64,000 nt of DNA, from the NCBI RefSeq assembly GCF_003086295.3, contig NC_092043.1, forward strand, positions 44,358,884-44,422,883, read 5' to 3'. A program made the translations under genes and the position numbers. Positions 24,931 to 38,440 of this stretch are shown here, piece after piece. Below the pieces are notes generated by a model. The model was not told the DNA's origin, did not search any database, and saw only the letters and a list, made by a program, of their open reading frames with translations. The stretch is from Arachis hypogaea (lineage: Eukaryota; Streptophyta; Magnoliopsida; Fabales; Fabaceae). Positions within the stretch are counted from its first letter, which is position 1. Each line of letters begins with the position of its first letter.

Positions 24931-25289
24931 ATATCACCATGCTAAGAAATTTTACTTGCAAAAAGTATTTTTGTTTTCCCTTTTTTCCTAATTTTTTTTT
25001 TCACTACCTGGTAGAGATGTGATGATGTAACTTTATACGTCCCCTTGCGATTGTTTTATTATCATCTGATATAAATTTTGCTGCGTACTGTTTATTGCCA
25101 TCATAGTTTGTATTTGGGGTTAAGCAAAGATTTTAAGAGTGAACAAAATGTTTAGGATGGTGATAAGGGATTTGATGTGTAGTACGGATGGTTGCTAGTG
25201 TGTTGATATATTAGGGAGTAGGCATGCAATTATACCTCTATTCAGCAATCGCAGTGCGAACGTGACGCTGAACTGGATTTGGATATTTA
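24931..25289 (+). other. 3' flank of the RBM28-like gene
   Basis: This holds the probable 3' untranslated region: a T-rich stretch follows the stop and TATAAATTTTG at about 25070 could serve as a near-upstream poly(A) element. No canonical AATAAA is seen in the first 150 bp. No gene. Confidence 0.4.
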
Positions 25290-25641
25290 GGCTGTATTTA
25301 GAAGAGAGACTAAAAGACAGAAATTAGAAGATAGAAATGGAGAGATTAATATTAAATTAAGTTTTTGTATTATATTTAGTGTAAAGTGTATAAGATTGAG
25401 TTATATCGTAGTATTTTGTTTGATTTAAAATAAATATAAAGATAAAATAAGAATATTTACTAAAATATTTTTAATTTAAAAAAAAAACAGTTAAAATTTT
25501 TATTTTTATCTCTAGAAATTTTAATTCTTTTTTGGAGATACGAAAAGAACTAAAATGTATGTTTTGAGAGATTATCAAATATAATATTAAGTTGATGTAA
25601 TCTCCTAATTTAAGTTCTAATTTCTAGAAACAAACACTATC
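25290..25641. mobile_element. Tourist-like MITE, 352 bp
   Basis: It starts GGCTGTATTTAGAAGAGAGA and, reverse-complemented, the far end reads GATAGTGTTTGTTTCTAGAA. TTA flanks both sides (25287-25289, 25642-25644). The same family is at 1079-1453. It is non-coding. Confidence 0.65.
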
Positions 25642-25693
25642 TTAAAAAACACACAGAATTTAGTTTTTACTTGCAACGTATTTTATATGCAGA

Positions 25694-28691
25694 TTTGCTA
25701 CACATATAAGCATTATTGTCATCTAAGTTCAACTAAGTAGACTCAGCACCAACAAAAACCACTCTCATTTAAAGAGCGTCATTATACGCACACACGCCAT
25801 TCTTCCAACCAAGTCATTTACGTTCACGTGGAGTTTTACGTTGTCATCGTGGTCGTCTTCTTCTTCTTCATGTTCTTCCTCCTCTTTCTCCTCCTCCTCC
25901 TTTTTCGCGTTCTTTCTTCTTCGCGAGTTTTCTCTCCATCGTCATTCTTTTGTTGTTGTTGCTGTTGCTACATTTTTTTCTTCTCCTCCTCCTTTCCTTG
26001 GTGATTTTGCAGCATTATAAAGAATTATAACAAAATGAAATAAGAAGATAAAAAGGAAAAAGAAGAAGCAATAGAAGATAAGGAGGAAAAATTTTGAATT
26101 ATACATAACAACGAGACCGAATGCACCTTAATTTATTCAGAAGTGAATCAAAATTACATAAAAAAAGAATCGAAAATTAAATTCTGAATGAACTGAAATT
26201 ACTTAATGATGACGATACACAAACAAACTCGTTTCAAAACAAGCGCAGATCAAGTCAATTTTGAACAAAAACACATCCAAATCAATTTTGGATTAGACAA
26301 TATTATCAATATGACAAAAATTTGATAATAACGACAATGATGATACGTATTATAAGAAGACGACAATGACAATAACGATGACGATGATGGAGGAGAAGGA
26401 TGAAAAAAAAAGAGAAAAAATTCTAAAAAGAAAAGAAAAAAGAAGAGGAGGAGGAGGTGATGGTGGTGGTATTGGTGACGATGGTAACAAATTTAAAAAA
26501 TAATGAAAAAGAAGGAAAAAAAAACATAATATTAAAGGTGAAGAAGAATATACCTGTATAAATTTAAAAAAAAAGCATGTAAAAGAAGCGCATAAATACA
26601 AAAAGACTTTATTAAATTTAATTGATTCAATCACTTGAAAGTGGAACTTTAATGTATTTAGATTAGGGGGCTTATGAATTAATGGGGGAGGGACTTCTCA
26701 ATTTTAAAATCTACTTGATCATTTCTTCTCTTTAAGCAGCGAAATTTCGTTGTTTAGTAATCAAATATCAAAGGAAATTCTTTTACGAAAGAGAAACTGG
26801 TATAACAAAACCCTATAAATCTAAGCCTAGCTTAAGATTATAACTAATAAAACTATGTAGTTTTAAGTTTAACATATTACATCGAAACATATAATCATAA
26901 GGATCATTATATGTTTTAGTTATGAAGTAATGGCTAAAATCATGTAAAACAATAATGCATCCAGGTGATATTATTAATAAAGTCTAATCAAATTGTTATA
27001 ATTTTTTTTTAGTAGTGTTAGAGAGTTAATGACCTAAGTGTACAATGTGTACAATAGGCTAAATCTTTGATCCATGAATAAAATGAACATCACCGATACT
27101 ATTCAGAATAACCATCCGGATACCAAGATAAATAAATATCTCATATTATAAAACCACTCATCCCAAAAACTTAAGTTAATTTTGGGGTTCACCAAGGATC
27201 AAACCCCTAACCTTTCGGATTTAGAACTCTAATATTATATCATGAAATCACTCATCCCAAAAGCATAACTTGATAGGACAATGTAACACTAATGATTATA
27301 TCTCTAATACTTCCTAAACCTCCATTGTACGCATTGTACACTTAAGCCATTGGCTCCTTATACTTTCCTTTTTTTTATATCTACACGCTACGTAATTGAT
27401 TTTTAAACATAAACAACTTCCCACTTTTAACATAAACGACAAATTTTTCTCTTTTCTTTTTCTTCTTTTAAATTTGCGCACACTTCTCCAATATTGTGTC
27501 TTCTTCTTCTTTTCTTTTTTCGTTATATTTTTCTTTCGTTATCGGCATCACCCATAACACCAATATTTTGCAAACATTTTTATTGGTTTTGATTTTTTCT
27601 GATGCTATCATTAAATAATTTCAGTTTATTTTTTAGTTTATTTCAATTCATTTGTGTGTTAATTAAGATTCACTTGATACTACTGATAAGTATTGATCAA
27701 ATTTTTTATTCTCTAAGTAATTTCGGTTCATTTCTTAGTTTAATTGAGGTTCATTTAGATTCAGAAATGATCTCGATGTGTTTTTATTAATGATCGAGTC
27801 TTTTTGACTGTTTGTTCAAATCTGAACTAATTTCAGTTTATTTGTGTACTAATTGAGGTTCACTTGATGATACTGATAAGTATTGACCAAATTTTTTAAT
27901 AAAGAAGAATGAAATTATTTATTATTACTTTATTCAATTGCATTAGATTTCACTCCATTCCATTCAATTAATTCAATTTTGAACAAGCAGTACAAAAGAC
28001 TCAAGTATCAACAAAAACACATCGAATTTATTTCTAAATCCAAATGAATCTCAAATAAACTAATAAATGAACCGAAATTATTTAAGAAATAAAAAATTTG
28101 GTCAATACTTGTTAGCAGCATCAGGTAAACCTCAATTAACATATAAATGAACCGAAATTAGTTCAATTTTGAACAAGCAGTCAAAAAGACTCAATTATCA
28201 ACAAAAATACATACAATTTATTTCTAGACCTAAATAAACTTTAATTAAACTAAGAAATGAACCGAAATTACTAAGGAATAAAAAATTTGGTCAATATTTA
28301 TCAGCAGTATCAAGTGAACCTCAATTAATTCACAAATGAACCGAAATTATTTTAATTTTGAACAAGTCATCAAAAAGACTCCATCATCAACAAAAACACG
28401 TCGAATTTATTTTTGGATCGAAATGAACCTCAATTAAAAGGAGGAAAAGAAAAAACGCAGCAGTAAAAAAATGACGATCGACAAAAAATACGCGAAGAAG
28501 AAAAAGGAACGCGAAAAAGAAGAAAGAAGAACGCAAAGAAGAAGAAAGAACGCGAAAACGAAGACGAAGAAGGATATATGTTACGTTATTAAAACGTGTG
28601 TGTACACGTTAGTGTAATGAAAGTAGTTTTTGTTAAGGTTAAATCAATTTAGTTAGATTTAATTACCAAAAATACTTAAATGTGTAGCTGA
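25694..28691. mobile_element. Non-autonomous Mutator-like element with internal hairpin arrays
   Basis: The left end TTGCTACACATATAAGCATT and the right end reverse-complemented TAGCTACACATTTAAGTATT start long imperfect terminal inverted repeats. These reach about 100 bp inward, both coming to a 'CAACAAAAACCACT'-like block and then the ACACACG words. The interior has CT/GA-rich tracts (25850-26000, 26390-26460, 28440-28570) and a large inverted repeat (27610-28430). No transposase frame is present. The same end type occurs at 39216 and 51925 with FAR1-type remains, so a Mutator-FAR1 origin is likely. Confidence 0.6.
27610..28430. repeat. Large inverted repeat made of ~195-bp tandem units
   Basis: Between 27960 and 28430, units of about 180-195 bp recur 2.5 times, each with GAACAAGCAGTCAAAAAGAC (or a close variant), AAATGAACCGAAATTA and AAAAAATTTGGTCAATA. 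Between 27610 and 27900 the same units run in reverse complement (TTTCGGTTCATTTCTTAG, TGACCAAATTTTTTA). The turn is at about 27905-27960. A transcript through it would form a hairpin with a stem of several hundred bases. Confidence 0.75.
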
Positions 28692-29801
28692 ACTGATTAC
28701 CTACATCTGTAAATAAAATATTTAAATTATTTATTTAAAAAAACCCCGAAACAAACGCATTCAATAGATATTGTTAAGCTTTTTATTTTATCAATTTGAA
28801 TATATTAATTTATGGCCACCACTTATTGAGTTCTTAATATTTTGATTATTTCCTTTTCTTTTCAGGAATGAAGCACGTGTACATTGAGAGAGAGAGAAAG
28901 AGAGAGAAAATGAAAGATAAAAAAATTAACTGCATTTACTTTAAAAAAAGAATTAGAGATTTTTAATTAATGAGATTTAAATTAAATCTATTTAATAAAG
29001 TGTTTACCTAAAAAATAAAAAGTAACTCTATTATGAAATTAATTAAATAATATTATTAGATTAAAAGACTAAATAAAGGACGAAATTAAAAAAATGAGTA
29101 ACATTTTCCCTCCAGATAAAAGTTTTAAATTTTAATCCAGCTTAAAAACAAAAAACATTTAACAAAAATTCATTCCATTTTATCTATAGATGTACACTAA
29201 AATTAGCTACTAATATAAAATACATGTTGAAATATAAATACACGTTTAAAATAAATTAAATCACATATATTTATATACAAATACATTGTTAGCTGATTTT
29301 AGTGATTGATTTTGATATACAAATAGTATTTTTGTTAATAATAAGATGATATCAAGAGAAGCTACTCAGAATTTACAAAAACGAATTGATATCATTACAA
29401 ATTACTTAACCACCACTTTCGTATATAGTATTAATCACATTAATTCATCATAACTCACATTTGCATCTTTATCTCTAGCTCCAAATATCTTATTCTTTAA
29501 ATTGTCTAAATTACATGGGGCACAACGTCGATGCAATGTTTACAATACAAAATCCCAAATCTTGTTTCACTAATACATTATCTTCCTAAAAAAAAGAAGG
29601 AATACACTTTCGGGATATGCTTTTTCTTGATAAGCTACGCACTATCAGTTGGTTAATTTCATCGATACAAAAATTTAAAAAATAATAATAATGAGTAAAT
29701 AACACGAGATACCAAGGATTAAAAAAAAAAAAGAAGACGCAAAGCAAGGTATAGAAAACTAACTTCACAAGCCTTCAACTATATTCTTTAAACTTCTATT
29801 G
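28692..29801. other. Intergenic DNA between convergent genes
   Basis: It contains a GA-rich tract near 28885-28915, the MITE copy at 29191-29322 and the likely 3' untranslated region of the WDR13-like gene. I see no further gene. Confidence 0.45.
29191..29322. mobile_element. Short MITE, copy 1 of 4
   Basis: It begins TGTACACTAAAATTAGCTAC and ends with a reverse-complement relative (GATTTTGATATACA). The interior has TACATGTTGAAATA and ATTTATATACAAATACATTG. The same roughly 140-bp family is at 33936-34081, 39728-39865 and 40313-40445. Confidence 0.7.
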
Positions 29802-32800
29802 CTATGTATTGTTTTCATGCGTTTTTGCTCTCTTCCAAACAATTACTATGCCATAAAAATCAGATGTAGCCAAAAAGTTTTCTCCATGGTTCCAAGCAAT
29901 TCCGAGGACAGGAAACCGATGACCCTATATAATATAAATTCCAAGTTATATTGAGCTTCTTGATTTTTCATCACGTTGAAGAGTCCACTAAAATAGAAAA
30001 CTAACCTGCAGCTTGTTTACACAAGTATGCTTTGGCCGAGTTAAATCATAGAAGTAGACATTTGAGTCTTCACTTCCAGCAACTTCACATGACAACAGGA
30101 TAATATTAAAAAGATAGTAACTTAAATATTGCTATGTAATACAAGACACTCGGGAAAACTATGGCCTTTTGGTTTTTGTTTTCATTTTAGTATCTTTCGT
30201 TTTCAAAATTTTGTTAAAAGAAAATATCAAAAGTGAAAAAGAAAAACCAACTAGGCCCTAACGTGTTTGCAGAAAATTGGTCTCTAAGGCCTATCAAGTC
30301 TCAATAGAGCATTATATATTGTATAGCAGTGTCAACAAAGCTTAATTATTGAGATATGGGTGCAAGTGCCAACAAAGCCAGATTTTGGGTCAAATTTACA
30401 AGAGCAACATAATTTAAATTTAAACTATGCAAAGAGGTAGTGGAGAAAAAGAGAAAGCAGTGACAATGATATACCTATGAACTCCCCTTTTTCTAAGGAA
30501 AGAAGGGGGCAGAAAGAAGCTTGAATTTTGTGTGTACGTGGGGCTAACTTGAGTGAGCATCGTATAGTTAAATAACCTTGTGTCTCCAAAGCCACACTAC
30601 AACATAACAACTTCAGTGATCCAAAGAAAAATAAATAAATAAAGAATAAGAGTTTCACTAAAAAACAAAAAAATGCACTGAGGAGTAACGGCAGTTCTTT
30701 ATAAACCTGAAGAAAGACAGGTTTCCGTCCTGAGTACAGGTCAACAATACGGGTCCTCCAGCCAGTAAAGAAAAACTCCGATACTGCACTGTTGTTACAG
30801 GAGATTTGTGTCTGCTGCTACTTCGGTAACGATGAGCGCGGGATAACACACCTGTGTGGGAGTTCATATTTACTGAGTATATACATCCCTGCATACACAA
30901 TCCAGTAAGTAAAGAAAATCAGATAAAACTGAAGAAGGATATACATATGCATGTATATTAGAGGCACACCTGTGCATCCCCACAAAATATGAGGTTTCCT
31001 GTATGATTAATGTCCATAGCGGTAACTTCACTGTCAAATACTGATGAATTAATTATCCTTCCAGTGCTAAAATTGAACACCTAGTACAAAATATAAAGTT
31101 AAAGAAAAGTGAATTGAAACAATGTTACGATGACAGTTAACATGTGGTAAGTGAAAATATATAGTAGCACAGAATTTTAGAGGAGAAATTATTCAAGGTA
31201 ATAGAGTATCCACAAGTCACGAGTAGCTAATGGCAAGAATATTGACCGTATCATGAATTTACATGTTCATGAGAATAAATGACTCTCCTTGCTTCTTTTC
31301 CAATTCCACAAAAAAGAAAAAAAAGAAAAGATTATTTCTTCTCACTTACATGGGGAAGTGACAAAGGGAATAATTCTACTTATCTGGGACTTATATGGCA
31401 GGGTATTGACATTGTTGATAGAACAAAGCATAGTTGTATTTGGGAGTTTTGGAGTGATTGGGATCTGCTGAGAGTCATTTACACTATGAATGGGTTCTCC
31501 CTCATAATATGAGGATTATAGCGAAAACATTTACATAGGCTATACTGAAATTTAACAATATGACAATTTGTAAGCCACATTACCCTTCCAATTGCTTTAC
31601 TCAAATTATCCAAACACAAATCGGGTAACTCATTTCTGTTCCCTTTCTATCTTATGCCATTACTCCCCATTCCACCCCAGTCTCTCCAAATCTTTCCACG
31701 AATAACCTTGGATCCAAACTATAAATTCTTCACTATACTATGTGAAGAAAGAACATGATGCAATTCATGACATTTCAGAAAAGGATCTGCCATATATGAT
31801 GCTTCCTTTTTGTTTTGAAAGAGTAAAAAGAGAAACAGGCAGCATATTTACATTGATTTCCCTGTGTGAATTGCCAACTGATAGGAAATTGTTATTTACC
31901 TGCACCATATAGAGAGAAACAGACTTCAATCACAAACAAAGATATATGGAAAGAATAAATTTATTACCCATATAAAAATCAAAATTATGCAAGCATATTA
32001 AATACAGAAAGTTGCAGAGAACATATCGTTGGAAAGATTAACCAATTGAAATATTTTGAAATTCACTAGGAGCGACCATGGTTTGAGTTACTGTAAGAAA
32101 CAATCTGATTTAATATGATTTAGATTTTTAACCAGACTAGTTGAAAAACATTTGAACAGGTTCAGAATCAGATTAAAACTCATGGAATTGGTTGTGAACC
32201 GGTTTAGACTTTATCAAACCAGGTTGAGAAGCTTTGGTGATGGTCAAAGACAGTGTAGACACTATTGATCATAGGGAAATATCATTGTGGTCGATGGATG
32301 TGATGGAGGACAAAGTTTAAGAAAAAATAAATAAATCCTACTCACGCCACCAACCCCACTCACGCCACCAACCCCCAACAGCAACTACTTTTCGACAAAA
32401 CAAGAAAAAGAAACTTACAAATAACCCAACATATATTAGGAGGTAGTCCCAATTCTTTACCAAACTCAATGAAACAAACTGGCTATTGCCTTATCATTCT
32501 CTTCAAAATAAAAATTTTAAGAAAGTCAATCTATGCAACTACCAGGAAAAGGGAAAATCAAAAGAAAAAGAAAAAAAGAAACACACAGACATAAGTAAAT
32601 CAAAGCTTAAGGGCTTGACTTCCTCAAACTGTGAGGGATTCAAAACCACCCATGAAATATCTAGTCTTTAGTCTACAAGTCAATTTTATCACCTCTTTCA
32701 TTAGTATAGGGTACGAGGAGAAGAAAGACAGAAGAGACTGAGGATCTAATACAAGTTGTATTATTTTAGGATTCAACATCCATGCTAGTAACTTGGGGGG

Positions 32801-35800
32801 TTATAAAATTTTAGTTGTATAAAATTTTAGGTCTCGACCGGTTCGACGGTTTTCTACCGATTTTCTTTTGAGCGGTTATGGGGGGAGGACCGGACCGCTT
32901 GCATCGCCGGTTCCCGGTTGAACCAGTTCGACCGGCCGGTCCGGTCCGGTTTTCAGAACCTTGAATACAACACATACAAAGTCATAGATACTTGGCATAG
33001 AATTTTAGGATTTCTTTGGTGTTAGATAATATTTCGTTTACAATGAAAAGTACATTGATTTTCATTCAATGTTCAATGGAACAGCTAAACAAACTGAAAC
33101 TTAAAAAGATAAAAAAAAAATCGATCTAAAAGTAAGATAGAAATAAAATAGAATAATATCTGTGGACCCTTGGGGTGGGTGTGATCATAAATTTGGTTTT
33201 GGAGAGGAGGAAAAGGCTTTGGAAGGTTACATCTCGTTCATGGGTTTTGTTTTTGGAGGTCGAGGGTTTTGGAGGTATTAAATTTAATTTACCTTTTTAT
33301 CCTTAATATATTATTATTTTAGAATTTATTACCATTTACTTTTATTATTTCTAATATTTAATAACGGATAAAATTGTAAACATATATAATAAGCCCTCCA
33401 AATCCCTATTCATTACATATTTTATATTTGTGAAACAAAAAAGGGCTTAAAAATATTAATCACTTCCCCCTTTCCTTTCTCTTGCAACTCGCAAACACAC
33501 CCTTAGTTTTTTACCTAATTATAAAATCCAAGAAAAACTTAAGGAATATCGAAGATTTTAAAATCTAGGATAAGTATTTTGCTATCCAGCTATCAATATC
33601 AAAGATAACAATGCTATCAAGCTATCAACTCGGAAACAAGGTTAAGATACACTCATATATATGCAATATCTTGTACTCACAGGGTGAAAACGGATGCACA
33701 ATTGCGAAGAAACTCCATATATCACCCGTATGCAAATGCCTTTTCCTATCTCCCATACTCTCACAGTTTTATCCAATGAAGATGATGCAACATACTGGTT
33801 GTTTGATGTAAAATCAAAATCTGTAAATAAACCATCAAAAAGAGAAAGCATTGATTGTAAAGGAACAAACTAAGGTAAACATAACAGTGAAAAATAACAA
33901 TTATTTGGCATTGACCTTCTAATAATCACGCTACATGTACATCAAAAATCAATCACAAAATCAGCCACCCATATAAATACATGTTGAAATACAAACTATA
34001 CATTGAAAATGAGTTAAACAACACATGTATTTATACACAACTATATGGTGACTAATTTGGTGGCTGATTTTTGGTGTGCACATAGTATTTTTTTATCCTT
34101 AATATAGATAAATTGCAGCAAACTCTATTATAAAAGCAAAGTAACCATTAAGGTATGAACTTGGCCTAAAATTGTAGGATAGCCTATCATAGTCTATAGG
34201 TGAACTAGTTGATGATTAATGACAGGTTTATATTTGTCAAAATTCTTTCTTTGTAAAATCATAGTTGATAGAAAATAAATTTAGTTACAGATCTTAAAGA
34301 GGATGAAAACTTCTCTATAATATAGAAAACAGAGGGAGAGAAAAAAGGCAAGGCAATCAATAATAGCATATTAGATCTTGTCGTCTAAGTAATAAAACTT
34401 TGGCTGAATCACATGTTGAAAATCGGTTAACCAGTAGCAAAGCTATTTTTCCTGAAATGTCACAACTTTCCTCTACAATACGAAATATGCAAAACACAAT
34501 TTTTTCAAGCATAATCCACATTAAAAATAATACATTGATGATATTGCCTTAGTGAACTTATAATAATACATGTGATACAAGATGAAATAAAAGACTAAAA
34601 AAAAATACCAGTCTATCCAACCTGTAACATCTTTAGAGTGCCCATTTAACTGTTTGATGACCGTAGGTGTCTCAGAAACACTGCAAACAGTCAAGGTTCC
34701 ATCTGATGCTCCATAAGCTAGTAGATCAGAACTCATGTGTCCAAACTTTATCACAGTAACTACACATGAAGGATTTAGGCATTATTCCTCCCAAACCAAG
34801 TGGACTAGATATAAATCAGTGGCATAATGGAAAGAAAACCAAGAGCTCCAGATATTACCAGCGGCTTTGCACTGATCAAAGATGCAATGCATGCCAATAA
34901 AAGAATAGCCAGGCTCAACCCCCCGATGCCGTGGACGATCAGAATCACTTGCACTTGAACCAAAACTTGCTCTATTATTGGATGCTGGATTTGGAGTTTG
35001 CACATCCTAGAATTAAACGAACACATGATTTTGTCATGACATGTCAAAACGTTAAAGATCAAGAAAATTAAACCACCATTTGAAGTTTTATAGAAAAATT
35101 TAACGAACCTCCTCCAATTTAAAAAACTGAACACTGCATGTTTCAAGCAAAAACACGTTTCTTTTATATTCATTAACTGTAACTATCTAATATACATGTC
35201 GCTATCCTATTGCATTACCATAGTTTCCTTTAATAATTTGAAACCTGAAACACAAGGTCCGGTAAGGTTTTCCAAAATCTAGAAAAGACGGTTGGGAGAT
35301 ACTTCAACTTTTGCCCATTGTAATTTCGGCTAGAGAAGCATTGAACTTGCTAATGTTACATACAAAATCTATTCATGTGCTTTCACTTAATTATTAGAAT
35401 TTGTGGAAAAGATGGTTCACAATATGATATCACTCCCGCCAATTCAGTGGGGCACAATTGGATCTCTGTAACCTCATTCTTCTGATGAAAAGTTATATTC
35501 CCATGCAAGATAGGATAGATCAAAATATTATCTATCCTTCAAATCCAGAGGACTCTTGCATGAGAGGAGGGTCAGTTTGGATTGGCATTTGAAAAAAGTA
35601 CTTATTTTTTTCATCTTTTTAAAAAAGATCTTTTTTAACAGACAAAATTATTTTACATTTGGATAGGCTTTTTAAAAAGAGTTTTCAAGTATGAAAAACG
35701 TCTTTTGCTTCTGCTTTTTTTAAAAGCAAAGTATTCTTAGCTTTTAGAAAAAGCAAATAATTTGCTTTTTTAAATAAAAGTACTTTTTTTAAAAGACGTA

Positions 35801-38092
35801 TCCAAATAGGTTTTAAATTGAATAAAAGTACTTTATTTTTTAAGAAAAGTTTTTTTTCACTCAAAAAAGCCAATCCAAACTAGCACATATTAGATATAAA
35901 ATCATTTGTGTGATTTTAATATTTACTTTTCATCCTTTCGCTAGCATGTTTGGTTGAACTTTTTGAAAGTTTGAAGCTATATACTTTAGCCTTTTAAGAA
36001 TTAAAACGGAAAGGATTCTTCCAAACAAAAAAGCTGCTTAAAGATACAGCAAACTAAATATTAGATTCTTTTTTTTCCCTTTAAAAAAAGATATTTAAAA
36101 AGAATATATAAAAGGAAAAGAATATAAGACCTTTGAGAAGCTCCAATTATTGTGAAGTCTAGGATAGTTAGATAAACAAGCATGCATCCTGAGAAGTTTC
36201 AGTAAACAGAGCCTTACGGTCCAGACCAAGAACTTATCTAGTAATTTTTCCTAATATACCTAATTCAATTGCTTAAGGATTTCTTTTGACATTCCCTTTC
36301 TAAAAGAACAAATAACAAAATAAGCCTAGGTATCCTACATCCTCAGGGGTGCTTCGCAACTACAATCTTTCCTCAATGACAGCACACTCAATGCAAGTTT
36401 ATCACAACATCTATAGGGAACTAAACATACCCGACTAGAAGTCCAGCTGTCTGCCTCAGACCAGCGGGAGAAGGGATTTGGAGATGGCATCCATCGACCA
36501 CTGATGCATCAACCAGTAAATTATCCTGATGTCAGAATTGTACCGAAACAAATTTAAGCTAGCACAATATATGAGAAAGCTGCATTGGCAAAATATTTGG
36601 TCATATTTGACTAAAAGTAAAGAATTAACCACAAAGAAGTACATATGAATATCAAAACAGAAGGATGGCAATTGAATTGGGAAAGAGAAAGGTCTTATAA
36701 CAACATTTTATTATAAGATGTGATATCATTTTTAACCTAGAAAATAATAGAAAAGGATTGGTGAAGAAAAATACACCAGATTAAAAGAGCTCCCGGTTCT
36801 TTCAGCCAAAAAGTCTGAGATATTTTAATACATATGAATAATGTCTGAGATATTAATGTATCTAACTATATATCCGGATCATTTGAACTGAAACTCCATT
36901 TACAACCATGCCTATCTTTAGGTCTTCAAATTTTGTCACCCTTTTGATGAGTTGAAAATCATGGAGTTCAACATCAAACATCTATGCTCATAACTTCAAG
37001 TAAAAAATTCCAAAACCTGTTTCCTGGAGTACTCTGCAGACTTGGGACACGTGAACTTTCCCAGTTCTTGGGCCTAGATATATAATTCCTGTATGCCACA
37101 TAAGTTTTTCCATTGCATCTCCAATCCTTTAACACAAATATTCCAACGTCAAAAATGTGCTGAACTTCATCCAAAACAACACAATTGAGAAGAGCATAAA
37201 AGACAGCCTACAAACAAAACTGAGTAGAAAATTCGTGGAAAAGCAACCAAATTGTAATCGATTAGGTGGCATTCATCCTATTGTGAATCATATGTAAATC
37301 ATTTTTTATTCCTCTCTTTTTTTTCTTTTTTTTTTTCCACCAATAGGTTGTTTTCTTTTTCCTCTATCTTTAGTCATCGAAAAGGTAGTTTCCACACATG
37401 ACCAGATTCTATCATACTTTTCACGGTACTTCTACCTTGCTTTACAATTTTCTCTCAAATCTATTGCTTACTGTCATACAAGGAACAAACAGAAAACTTT
37501 TACGAAGATAACATAGCTAAGAGCACTGTAACAACACGCGAATCAATGACCGAACTGCAAAATCATTCCAAAACTCCAAAAGTAACAGCACCAACTCCAA
37601 GAGGAAAAATCATATATATATGATTTTAAACCAAAATTCAAATCTAGCACGATTGATCTGAGCAAACATGAAGTTCCAAAGAAACCAAATGGAAAAACAG
37701 AATAGAATGAGATTAACAAAGAAATCGCATAGAGAATTTAGAAGCAGCGAACACTGTAACGATGTGAATTTTCAGATGTGTGCGATAAATTTGAAACTAT
37801 GAATCGATGAAGCGCAAATTTTCAAAATGGAACGTACTCTGCGGCTGAGAAGTCCGGCCTTGGCCTTCCGGTGAAGGAGGAGGCGGCGGATGCCGATGTA
37901 TTCGGGATCGCCTTCGGCGGTTGCGGGTTGCAACAAGCAGCAGAACAAGTCTGGATCTGAGCTGCTCTTCTTCTTGTTGCCGCCGTCGGCGTTGTTGGTT
38001 TCGATTTTGTTGTTGCTGTTGCTGTTTTGGTGTTCGTTCTGTTTGAGCTCTGGTTCGCGGTCGTTCATGGCGGCGCTGCTCTGCTCCGCCAT
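29802..38092 (-). CDS. WDR13-like WD40 repeat protein, 12 exons
   Basis: Exons in reading order: 38092-37838, 37126-37017, 36500-36431, 35006-34859, 34759-34622, 33820-33681, 31899-31852, 31080-30970, 30888-30707, 30596-30475, 30082-30006, 29924-29802. All junctions are GT-AG with matching phase, giving 1524 nt and 507 residues. The N-terminus (MAEQSSAAMNDREPE, then an Asn/Lys-rich stretch) is low complexity. A Trp/Pro-rich segment follows (MPSPNPFSRWSEADSW), then YSFIGMHCIFDQC, and a beta-propeller of WD repeats with closing motifs such as KTVRVWE and IVIVWK. The order and spacing of FAGMYHVFDQ-like, GHSKDVT and FCPLLS motifs match animal WDR13, a nuclear WD40 protein of poorly known function. 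A scaffold role is inferred. The gene converges on the RBM28-like gene; several introns carry MITEs. Confidence 0.9.
32050..32970 (-). mobile_element. Transposon remnant in an intron, ending GGTTTTCAGAACCTTG
   Basis: This lies in the 1.8-kb intron between exons 6 and 7 of the WDR13-like gene. The right end (32920-32965) is a dense cluster of CCGGT words that closes with GGTTTTCAGAACCTTG, the reverse of the end at 6994. The left part (32140-32230) carries GGTTCAGAATCAGA and GAACCGGTTTAGAC words, but the left boundary is not certain. Confidence 0.4.
33936..34081. mobile_element. Short MITE, copy 2 of 4 (intronic)
   Basis: Ends TGTACATCAAAAATCAATCA and (plus strand) GGCTGATTTTTGGTGTGCA are inverted. 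It lies in the intron between exons 5 and 6 of the WDR13-like gene and matches the family at 29191, 39728 and 40313. Confidence 0.7.
35571..35884. mobile_element. 314-bp MITE in intron 3 of the WDR13-like gene
   Basis: The terminal inverted repeats are GTCAGTTTGGATTGGC and, reverse-complemented, GCTAGTTTGGATTGGC (14 of 16 identical). The interior is rich in AAAAGTACTTTT-like self-complementary words. No clear target duplication was found. A 62-codon frame here is accidental. Confidence 0.65.
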
Positions 38093-38233
38093 CGTTCCTA
38101 TGAATCCTTCATCGGAGAGCGGTGGCCGAGCTCGATTCTCCGGCGTGGTTGACCGTTTTGGAATGAGAGAGAGAAAGAGAAGAAGATAAATAAATGGAAA
38201 CCGTACTAGCCGGTGATCGTGGGAGAAAGCGAG

Positions 38234-38289
<56 letters not shown>

Positions 38290-38440
38290 GATGTCAAAAA
38301 TATTTTTTTTATAAATATTTTTTTTAAATTAAAATTTAATACATATAATTAATTAATTTGGTGTTAATTTTATTAAAATTAGATCGGATAAATTAATTTA
38401 TTCAAAATTTTAATAAATTAAATTTTGAATTGGTAGTGGC
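38093..38440. other. Upstream region of the WDR13-like gene with an (AAT)n tract
   Basis: The sequence just beyond the start codon (38093-38230) is GC-richer and probably holds the 5' untranslated region and core promoter of the minus-strand gene. A perfect (AAT)n microsatellite occupies about 38234-38284. Confidence 0.55.

Noticed and set aside
30658..30900. Separate small genes at 30425-30658, 30658-30900, 33642-33851, 34521-34754 and 36974-37174 (minus)
   Set aside because: Each contains one exon of the WDR13-like gene read into flanking introns.
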